Shown here: piece by piece, positions 44,691-53,879 of the stretch
Position numbering within the stretch: position 1 is the stretch's first letter
Layout: each line of letters starts with the position of its first letter
Assembly: GCF_030272615.1 (NCBI RefSeq)
Contig: NC_081414.1
Coordinates: forward strand, 391,001 to 455,000
Direction of reading: 5' to 3'
Length of the DNA stretch: 64,000 nucleotides
Source of the DNA: Cryptomeria japonica
Taxonomy: Eukaryota; Streptophyta; Pinopsida; Cupressales; Cupressaceae
Program-made: the position numbers and the translations under genes
Notes under the pieces: model-generated
What the model saw: the letters and a program-made list of their open reading frames with translations, nothing else
Databases searched by the model: none
What the model was told of the DNA's origin: nothing

Positions 44691-46530
44691 TCCGTTGGTT
44701 TCAAATTAATATTGGCCATTCATTTGTAATCAAACCTCTATATAAGGCTCTACCTTCTCATTTGTAATGGTTAATAGGGACTACTTGATAGTTAGAGAGT
44801 AGTAGTAGTAGCAGTAGGAAGAGACAAGAAATTGTTGCCATGACTATGGTGGAATTAATACATAACTTTCATTGAAGATATGGTGGATCTTTATGTGTTA
44901 TTTCAACATTTTGCATGGTTTCTACTTCTTAAATTTTCGTTGAAGTTAATTGATTTTGATGGAGAAATGTGAAGATGTTTGATGGAATTCCAGGTTCAAA
45001 CCATTTGTAGTTTGTTGATTGCAAATTGCAGTGCATGGTTAGTCTAAACCTATAGTACTAGTTCGATTATGGACGTTCATTTGGATTGTGCCAGTATTGG
45101 GTATTTGATGAATGTTTTACAATATGAAAATCTTTCGTTATCTGTGTAATGTCCCCAAAATTGGTCATCACATCGTCTGTATCCATCAATTTTGTGAAGT
45201 CTCTAAAAGAGACAAAATTGCAGAAAGGATAATCAACAGATAGTGACTGATTTCCATATGTTAGCAAGGAAGGATATTATCGTCATAAGCAGCGATATTG
45301 ATATGAAAGACATTGAGGGTGATCCGAGCATCACTACGGAGTGAAGGATTAGCGTGGAATATCGTCGACTGGTCAAAAGACTATTAAATGATGTTTGCCT
45401 ATGTAGAATTAGGGGAGTATTAATGGTCACCTCACACTGACAATTTTGATTATCATCAGATGATTACAATGCCACATCCGTTAACTATACCTTCTAATCG
45501 GGATTGGAAATACGTAATAATATCAATATCCTGGTTAGTGATCTGTTGATGGAAACCACGATTAGCAAGAAGGATAATCGATAACATGATGAAAAGAGGT
45601 GATTAACATTAAGCGTCTAATGCAGTGATTAGTGGTGCGATTAGCATTAAGGAAAGAAGATATTATTGAGACATGTCTTTTGGCTTCCGATCATTCCCAT
45701 AATATGATATAAGAAGACAGTAACAATCGAGGGAGAAGGTATGCTAGCTCATCAGGTAGAACAAGGAGGAAAGACCGAATACTGTTTTCATATAGAAGCG
45801 TAACCACAACATTAAGTTGCAAATCGAAGAAGACCATCCAGAGGTTGCCGGTTCAGTCATAGTCATCAGGCGCCAAATACTTCTCAAAGAAGTATAACAC
45901 CAAACTCAGAACGGGTGTATAGCAACAGTCAGATTCAGACGTCACAATGGATTTGCCTAAAACGTTATATAAAATCTGTACCGAAACGTTTATGTAATAA
46001 ATTAACATAAATCTACAGTAGTAGTATTATCTGCTCAAGCAACATTCTGGAAATAACTCTTATTTGATATCTGTCGAACCCAGTCATTAGAAACTTCGGG
46101 AATCATTAATACTTTAAAATTATTAGGAAATCAGGGGAGTCATACCAGGGACATTACACTTTGAAGATTGCATCAATTTTGTGTAGTTGTTTCCTCATGG
46201 CAAACCAAAGCTTGATTATGGAATCCATCTATGTAAACACTATCTATTATCATCATTGTCCTTACGTTTAGATTAGATTTCTCCAACTTTATCCTTTTGT
46301 CTTTTATTTTCCAAGTGAGTTTAGAATCCAAGTTCCAAGTTCCAGCAAAGTGTAAGTCCCTTTGTGTTACCAACAATATCACATCAATTGACTGAGTCTA
46401 TCCATCATAAAAGTTGATTGTTCACATTTGTAAACCTTGGAGTAGCCTTATTTGATCATGAAGTTTAGCATTTGAGGTTTCCTTGTGCAAGAGAGGATAG
46501 AATACTTAGTATTTTATTCTATGTTTGAGA
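44690..46530 (+). repeat. LTR-type repeat family, copy C (interrupted)
   Basis: The family blocks occur in order: TATATAAGGCTC at 44751, GCATGGTTTC near 44915, GCATGGTTAGTCTAAAC at 45033, then after an insertion TTGAAGATTGCATC at 46162, GTAAGTCCC at 46351 and CAAGAGAGGATAGAAT at 46489. It appears truncated on the left against the copia LTR. Confidence 0.6.
45145..46158 (+). mobile_element. Solo LTR, TGTAATGTCCC family, 1014 bp
   Basis: It starts TGTAATGTCCCC and ends CAGGGACATTACA, inside LTR copy C between TCGTTAT and TTGAAGATTGC. The right flank is CTTTG and the left flank CTG, so the expected 5-bp duplication seems to have lost two T on the left. Copy B shows TTTCCTTTGAAGATTGC as the uninterrupted equivalent. 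Confidence 0.8.
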
Positions 46531-47550
46531 TGTCATAAAAAACACATCTAGAGATAGGAGGCACCAACCTCTTTTGCTCGGAAAATTGCTTCTTCAATGG
46601 ATGGTGGACATTTCTATGTCCTTCATATATCTCTCACAGAAATCTCATATTCATAATCTGCTCATAACTTCTTCATTAACCTCCTCATAAATCCTTCAAA
46701 AGTCTACGCACATGAATCCTTCAAATATCTGCCCATAGAGCCTTCACAACTCTGTTCTATTCTCCTTAAATCTGCTCAAATGTTCTCTCCAATATGCTTC
46801 ATAAGTCTTTTCCAAAGTATGTTCTTCTACATAAATCTGCTTTTGTGAATATATGATATATTCTTTTTACTCTCCACAAAATTCTGATCTAGACTGCACT
46901 AGATCTGCTCTACATACTCTAAAATCTCATTGCTTGTTTTACTCCCACTTATCTTTTATTAATACCACTCATATGCCTCTTCACCCAAGAGACATAATCC
47001 TTTACAAAAGAGACATCTATTCTGCTCTAAATCTGCTTATTACTCTTATGATTTTTCATTATTAAACTTGCATCTTTTATCTCCAATTCTGCTTGTCTTT
47101 ATACCCAGCATACTTCTAAATGAATGAAGGTCATTTAAAAAGGGACAACTTCCCAAGGATGGTGACTTCTTTCCCAAGAGAGGTGACTTTGTGAAAGAAG
47201 TCTGCCTGTATTTAATTTATCTTTTATTTCCTTAAAGGTCAGCCATACAAATATTAGACATAAATTTTGTCTTAGTGCTGTCTTATGCCTAGTGAGTTGG
47301 CCAGCCTTTAAGCTTCAAAACAGATATATTTGTTCTCCAATGTGAGCAACACCATCAGCAGGTTGGTCAGTATTTAAATGATGATGCTTTATAATTATTT
47401 CTTCCCCTAGCGTGCAGATATCAAGACATATTATAGCAGCAGTATGATTCCATCTTGATATAACAATTTCCTTCAGTGACAAAAGTCTCTCCACACCTTT
47501 GACATCAATGACAATAATTCAAACAGGCATAAAACCAAAACTCAAACCTT
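46531..47550. other. Non-coding, nothing recognised
   Basis: The first half is pyrimidine-rich with recurring ATCTGCTC and CCTTCA words. The second half has no recognisable feature. No protein similarity is readable on either strand. Confidence 0.4.
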
Positions 47551-47559
47551 CAACACTAT

Positions 47560-49414
47560 CCTCCAACCTACACTAAAATGGGAGCATCGGAACAGGCAAT
47601 GAACGTCTATCAAAGCTTAACACACGAAGGAATTTTGTCAGATATTACAGTTGGGAATGCTCTGGCCGACATACACACAAATGTAGCAGCATAGACATGG
47701 CAACCTAAACTGTTTGACAGAATGCCTCAAAGAGATGTCATCTCATGGAATGCAATAATTGCAAGATATCCACCAAATAGATTGGTTGTGAAGGCTTTAT
47801 AAACTCAAGCAAATGAATCTACTTGACAGGTGCAAAGCCAAAACCACTACCTATGCCAGCATCACCCATGCCCATGCCAAGATGGGAGCTTTGTGACAAA
47901 GTTCAGACAACCGTCAGAGCATAATCAAGTGCAGATTTATTTGTTGAAAATGACATTAGAAACTTTCAAGAAAATTCATCTAGCAACGTGGAAGCACACA
48001 AAGGCTGTGACATGTTTAATAGAATGCCTCGAACACTGTCATTTCATAGAATAGAATGATTGCAGAATACGCACAAAACAGGTGTGTTGTAAAGGCTTTA
48101 GAAATGTTCAAGCAGATGCAATTAGCAGGTACAGAACTAAACTCCACAACATCATGTCCCTGCCTTGCATGCATGAAGAAGTGGGCAGGTGTGGTGAAGT
48201 TTAAATAGTAAGGAGATTGCTGGAAGATAGAGGAACTAAAAAAATATCTGGATGTAGTTGGATCAAAGGCCATAAAATGGCACAACAGATCTATGCAAAG
48301 TTGGAGAAATCATCTTGGCAAATGAAGGCAGCAGGGTATTTCCAAATTCAAGTCATCTACTTAATATTGTGGAAGAGAAGGAAAAAGAATTATTTATCTG
48401 CTGCCATAGTCAAAAGTTAGCAATTGCATTTGGTTTGTTAAACAGGACCCCTGGAACAACTATTAGAGTTGTTAAGAAAATAGTTTGAGGACTCTGTGAC
48501 CACTCTCCAGAACTCTCCAAACTCCCAAGTCCTATCTTTGGCCAAGTCCACTCGCCATTGACTACTGCGGTGAGTCCAGATGAGTTCTAGGGAGTACTTG
48601 TCCGAGTCTCGCCCCAGAACTCCCCAAGACCCAGACACAGACTCCCGAATTCTAGGCGCAGATTCTCAGGTCTGCTTGGGTGTGCCTAGGGCAGTAAAAA
48701 AACATTAAAAAGTGACTTTTTCTTCACTTTTTTTAATCCAATCATGTCCAAAATAGGTCTGAACAGCAAAATAGGAAAGGAAGGAGAGGAAAACTGGAGC
48801 ATTGAGATCCAAAAAGACATTTTTGAAGAAACAATTCGTCATCATTTTGATACTGTAGCACCTTTTAGTTTGAGGCCTAACAAATTGAGTTACATTAGGA
48901 GAGGAAAGAGGAAGATGTAGATTGTATGTGGTTGTTTTTCTCATTTTGACATATCATTATACGCAAACATTTATAAACTTATGTGTTATACATTTGAAAG
49001 TTTGAAACTATGAGTATGAATTAAGAAATTTCAATAATGAGTATTTGAAGATCATACGACATGTGTAATTTTTGAATATGACAAATTGATAGTCAAATCA
49101 GGTTTTTATGTTCTCTAAATCCATTAATTTGTTTTTGTTTTTTTTTGGTAAAACTACGGTTTTTTTTGCCGAGTCCTATCTGAGTTTTTTGCCAAGTCTG
49201 TGCTGAGGCCCGAGTCCAAATCCTATTTTCGGCTGCCAAGTCCATGGCAACGCCAAGTTTTCAAACATTGGTTACAAACCTTCGAGTGTGTTATGACTGC
49301 TAAACTGCATCTAAATTCATCTTCAACATGGCAGCAAGAGAGATTATTCCCAGAGATGTGAACCATTTCCATCATTTTAAACACAGACAATGTTCTTGTG
49401 GAAATTATTGGTGA
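47560..49414 (+). pseudogene. Decayed DYW-class PPR gene (C-terminal part)
   Basis: DYW proteins are organellar C-to-U RNA editing enzymes. Broken frames show LFDRMPQRDVISWNAIIARY near 47718, then the E region ISGCSWIKGHK (48238), AQQIYAKLEKSSWQMKAAGY and the DYW-domain motif HSQKLAIAFGLLNRTPGTTI (48406-48465). After a 792-bp insertion the domain resumes with [26 protein letters not shown] and the terminal CSCGNYW with a stop at 49412. The last three residues are NYW instead of DYW. Many stops and shifts show it is dead. Confidence 0.85.
48479..49270. mobile_element. hAT-like MITE, 792 bp, inside the DYW domain
   Basis: Flanks GTTAAGAA (48471-48478) and GTTACAAA (49271-49278) match at six of eight bases. 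The left end AATAGTTTGAGGACTC and the right end, on the other strand CAATGTTTGAAAACTTGG, are imperfect inverted repeats. CCAAGTCC and CGAGTCC words fill both subterminal regions. There is no transposase. The 8-bp flank and subterminal repeats point to a non-autonomous hAT element, of a different family from the one at 25712-29365. Confidence 0.7.
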
Positions 49415-49434
49415 TGCTAAAGAAACAATCTGAT

Positions 49435-49640
49435 AAATAGATTTGCACTATAATAATGTACACTGTATCAAATATCCAGTACTAATGAAAGGAAATCCAT
49501 CAAAACATAATAGAAGGGAGCATTTTGTTAGATGTTGTAGTTACAACTTACAAGTGCCCTGCTAGACACACACACAAGATGTAGAATCATAAACAAAGCA
49601 CCTGAATCATCTGATAGAATGTCATGAAAGTGTATCATAG
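49435..49640 (+). pseudogene. Further PPR gene scrap
   Basis: The stretch starting ACAATCTGATAAATAG is clearly related to 24970-25130 (ACAATCTG/GCAATCTG, then TTGCACTAT, then ATGTGCACTATATCAAG-type sequence), which belongs to the other dead PPR gene. VVTTYKCPARHTHK echoes the 'GNALVDMYAK' repeat in a broken form. Confidence 0.5.
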
Positions 49641-50632
49641 GCTATGAGTGGCCTCCTCTGGAACAAAATAAGGTTGCAACATGTGGCTTAAATAGGATGT
49701 ATAGGTATTAGGATGAATAAAATGTGTAAGAAATGCTTCAATCTTGTCATGACCATGTGTTTCCGAAGATGCATTATCAATAAGTAAATGCACTATCTTT
49801 CCAACATGATTACTTCTTATCGATGGAACACTGTTACGAATGATAACATGGCAAATGAGCAGTGTGAACATCCTTGACTTGGTGAATCTATCTACGTGGG
49901 GAAAATAACCATTGCTTTGTAGAAAATACTAACGAGATATTTTAGGATGACACATATTCTTTCAAACATGATTGATAAATTATACAAGATGGTGATGAAG
50001 ATCAGTACACAAGAATTGACCATGGCTTGCACAAGCTTCCTTGTTATTCAAGAGAACGTTATATTCATGGAACAAAAGGGGTGTTTAACAAATGCAGTTG
50101 GAGTGCATTCCCTTGAAGTCCAAGTTGTTCATGATTGCAAGAAGACACGGTGCTCACCTCAATTAAACTAATGACTTATTCTTTCTTCCAAAGTTATAGA
50201 TTTCCAGTTTCCTTTTTGCCAAGTCACTTATGTCACTCATTGTAGTCCAAATTAGGAAATGGACTTTGTTTCCAAGGAAATCAAACAAATTCTGACTAGA
50301 TTGTTTATCCAGTGACCACATATTCTCAAACAAGGGCAAAATGAACTTTTTGTAAACAACCTACTGATGGATTTGGGATCAACACGAAATGTTAGCAAGG
50401 TAAATTTGACAACGCGGCAGATACCAAGATCTTGAACAGCCATTGATATTTCAAAGAGATCACTAATGCATTATTATGAGGTTGCAATAAATCATAGTAA
50501 GGTTGACCCTAGCAATAAATCAGTGGTGAGACCCTTTGCATAGCTGGTCTAGGAAGCATCCAATTTTAACAATCAATACTGTGCCAGCCTAAATATTCCC
50601 AAGATTTAGAAATAAAAATCAAATAAAAAAAT
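49641..50632. other. Non-coding, nothing recognised
   Basis: A 74-codon plus-strand frame from 49947 has no recognisable domain. No TE end is visible before the duplication at 50633. Confidence 0.4.
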
Positions 50633-50981
50633 TATGTGCCATACAAGTTTTTTTTAATCTATAATTTGTAGCCATGAGGACCACTCCCTTTTCTATATAT
50701 ATCAAAAAAACCAATATAATAGTTTCAAGATATAATAGCTTTCAGGAGGAGAAATGAAAACTCTATTGTACTGTCTTTCTATCTTTCTGCCTAACTTCTA
50801 ACTCTTTATTTTTCTTTTCTAACAGAAAGATCATCTTAAGACAATAGTACAGAAAATTATTAATAGCTATTGAAAGTACCATATACCTAAGTTGTTTGGC
50901 TAGAAGGAACCATAAAAGGCCTTATTTATCCCAGCTGATATCCTTGGCCTACCTCATTTGGTAGCAAACCTATAATTTGTT

Positions 50982-51308
50982 TCAGGAAAACAACCCCGCC
51001 CTACGTCTATCTTCTTTCCATGGTATTGTAGTTGTAATAAATGGCCTCCATAGAGCCCAAACAGGTCCATAGTCCAAATATAGGATACCATTGGTCGGTG
51101 GTAGCCCTACACTGATGACTGCTTCATTTATTATAACATCCAAACTCCCCAGAAATTTCTCCTTAATCAACATCTCTGCTACCCTTTTAAGCAAGCCCTT
51201 ATCTTTGCTGAGGTCCATAATTATAGGAATAAAAATAGTTCGCACATCTGTATTCATCCAATATCTATGATCTGCACTCATAAATTCGTCCCCGAGAACC
51301 CATTCCAA
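50982..51308 (-). other. Unrecognised open frame in the LINE tail region
   Basis: A 108-residue frame starts MEWVLGDEFMSADHRYWMNT and continues with IIMDLSKDKGLLKRVAEMLI and VGLPPTNGILYLDYGPVWAL. The same frame is readable upstream past one stop to about 51430 (DTLVSFNLQTEAIGFPGWYQ). Composition and helix-like spacing look like a real globular protein, unlike the chance frames nearby. It lies between the RNase H and the poly(A) of the LINE, on the same strand. I do not recognise the family. It may be a captured host mRNA piece or a LINE-specific 3' sequence. Confidence 0.4.
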
Positions 51309-51689
51309 TGCATTCAGAATAAATCCATTATTAGTATAAACAAAATCATCCTTTGTTCACTGATACCACCCAGGAAAGCCAATTGCCTCTGTTTGCAGAT
51401 TAAACGACACAAGAGTATCCATGTAAGCAGGGGATAAAAACCAAATGCAGATAGAATAAAGGAGGATCCATATATAGGCCTTCCATTATTAGTTAATACT
51501 CGTTCATAACAAAATCCTTGAAGGCTCCTCCTTGCTTGGCACAAGCCAAACTGACTCGACCAATCAAATGAATGGCATTGGCTTTGGATGATTAAACTTT
51601 AAATGATTTGTTACCATTTCCTTGGATTGGCCTAAAATTCACTAGCCATTGTTACTCATTATTTCTTGCAACTTTAGCCAAGGGCTTAA

Positions 51690-52152
51690 GCTTGAATTGA
51701 TAATGCTTTCTTTATTCATGATGATGACATTATTTGCAAGAAAATATATTTCAACATTTATCTCTCTTAAAATATGATTTATGTTAAAATTCTCAAAACT
51801 GTCCAATAGAGGCCAAACATGTTTTAATAAATTGTTGATCTTCCAATTAGGGGATTTTCTCTTTTTGACTGCATTTGTAATTTCAAAGAGTCCCCTTCAA
51901 TTTTGACATTTTTGGAACTATAAGTTTTCCAAATATGATGGAGACCAAGTATGAGGGCTTGAATTTCAGCTTCATAGTTTGTGCCTCTGAGTTTTTTGAT
52001 GCTGCACCGATGACCTTTCCATTTTCATTCCTAATGATGCATCCAACTACCAAAATGCCAAGATTCCCTTTTGAAGCCCCACCAAATTTCAATTCAACCC
52101 AATTAGGTTTAGGGGGGATCCACTCTAAGATTAGGCAACTTAACTTTGCCAT
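51690..52152 (-). pseudogene. LINE-type RNase H (RVT_3) remnant
   Basis: The open part shows WIPPKPNWVELKFGGASKG, GCIIRNENGKVIGAASKN and LIVPK, matching the 'WxxPPxxxxKLNFDGASKGNPG' start of this RNase H type. The first catalytic aspartate (FDGAS) is changed to FGGAS. Downstream, in shifted frames, INNLLKHVWPLL and FLANNVIIMNKE are readable, so the domain is complete but broken. Confidence 0.8.
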
Positions 52153-52184
52153 CCCTAATAATGAGGGTATGTGCCATACAAGTT

Positions 52185-53540
52185 GATAAGTTGGTAGTGT
52201 TCAACTTCAAATATAATACTAAAATTAGATTACCGTTTTAAATTACGATACACTTAATTACAAGAAGAGGATTTGTACTGAAAAAATCACAAATTAATCC
52301 TACAGTAATAATATTGAGTGGAATGGATGCAAGATTTTCTGCAAATGTTATTAATTCACAAACAATTTGACGTGACTTGTTTATTTCTACTGAGGGCAAT
52401 TTTGTTCTTATCAGCATTAACTACTATTAGGTACCTTAAGCGGTGAAAATAGTAAAGATTCTGCACAACATATTCAGGGTAGTATATGCTCTCATATACA
52501 AGTTCCAAAGGATGATGCAAATCAGTCATGGTAATGGTCCAAACACATTACCCACCTTATTTTTGCAATAATTACTTGTGTGATAGGTATTCAATTTTTC
52601 TCTACCGGTGCACCAAGGACTTGGGAAATTCTCCAAACCATAAAGAATCAATTGATTCTATTTGATAGAATTTAGTTTCTGAATACCCTTCATGTTTCAG
52701 ATGGAAGGCTAACCCTGCATTTTTGGTATTCACTCGTTCTTTAAATTGTTTCTAATACATTTAAATTTATGGCTCTATATATGTGCAAAACATAATCATT
52801 CAAAGTAAATGTAACATTACAAAGGCTCATAAATCAAAAAAAAATGTCAATAAACTACAGCCTGTAACATGTGCAGTGCACATTTTAAAAAATTGTTGAA
52901 AACTTAAAAAGAGATTTAAACCTGGAAGCTGAATTTAATCTGGTCTCAGGAAGCCATTGTCCAGAGAGTAAAAAGACCTCTTCCCTTTGCAAGTAAGGTA
53001 AATATAATAATCTTTCTGCTCCATGTGTCAGACGACGTGACTAAACTGCATGTGCACACAAACAGTAGACAACTGAGACAAGAAAAGAAAAAAAACCCTT
53101 CAAGAGCTTGTGAAATGCCAATGAAACTGGAACAAATTGAAGTTAAAAAGGTAAAATCAACCAAAAAAACAATGGTAAAGTACATAAAAAGCTTTATGTT
53201 TCTATGATTCCCAACACAAGCAAAATTCAAAACTGAATGAAAAAAAACAAGATTAAAATTTCCATAATAATAGAAATAATATACAATGCTTTTTAATAAT
53301 GTCTGGAAATAACAGTGTTCTACCCTCTTTTCCCCTGCTAGCCAGCTGCCAAATTGTTGTATCATGCAAAGAAAAAGTTTGCCAAGGAATCAGATCAAAT
53401 ATAAAGTGCCTAGAACAACAAAAATCTATCGAGCAAAACTCTAAAGAGAGCCAAAAGACAGTCCCTCTTTATATCAGCCCTGGTTAAATGATTCTAAAAT
53501 GACATATTTTCAAGAACAACGTATTGTACATAGTTCTCTT
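52185..53540. other. Intergenic, probably including the PPR 3' flank
   Basis: No TE protein or exon is recognisable. A 139-codon minus-strand frame at 52946-53365 is low-complexity and phenylalanine-rich and is not supported as a gene. Confidence 0.45.
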
Positions 53541-53547
53541 TCACGAG

Positions 53548-53868
53548 TCAGTAGAAAATATGTAAGACACAAACAATACTAATAAAGGTAGTAATTACAA
53601 TGATATGCAGAACAAAGCAGCTGCAGAGAGAGCTGCAATCTTGCTCAGACTCACTCCTGGTCAGACGCCAATGCACCCAGTAAGATATGCATTTTAGGTT
53701 TTTGATAATGCATTCAAGTACCCCAGTTGCTTGATCTGCTAACCCTACATTCAAGAACATATCTGTCAACTGTTTTTGAAAGCAACCAGCATCTAGCAGT
53801 ATTCTCAGGAAATTTTCAGCTTGTTTTGCTCTACTTGCCTTGTTGCAGATTTTCACAATGGTATCCAA
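53548..53868 (-). pseudogene. Extra decayed PPR motif directly downstream of the PPR gene
   Basis: Just after the stop of the intact PPR gene, in another frame, is SRAKQAENFLRILLDAGCFQ followed by KQLTDMFLNV. This parallels the last PPR motif of the gene, GKVKKAYKILRMMIDAGCSP followed by NHVTDTILDF. It looks like a duplicated final repeat lost from the protein by a frameshift or stop, now in the 3' untranslated region. Alternatively it is reached by splicing, but I see no convincing intron. Confidence 0.5.
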
Positions 53869-53879
53869 GAAATATTAAC

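Larger units (their letters stand above)
50650..52167 (-). mobile_element. 5'-truncated LINE insertion with 17-bp target-site duplication
   Basis: The perfect 17-bp repeat TATGTGCCATACAAGTT occurs at 50633-50649 and 52168-52184. Just inside the left copy lies a T run (poly(A) on the minus strand), so the element runs leftward. Its 5' end at 52167 opens inside the C-terminal RNase H of a plant LINE, a typical 5' truncation. The part nearer the tail (51560 to 50980) has reading frames I cannot match to a LINE. Confidence 0.88.

Noticed and set aside
49947-50171. 74-codon plus-strand frame
   Set aside because: No recognisable domain, no conserved neighbour and no transcript signal. Chance length in this composition.
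52946-53365. 139-codon minus-strand open frame
   Set aside because: Low-complexity, rich in F, L, S and V, with no domain or homologous pattern. It lies in the 3' flank of the PPR gene and is open because the opposite strand is A-rich.
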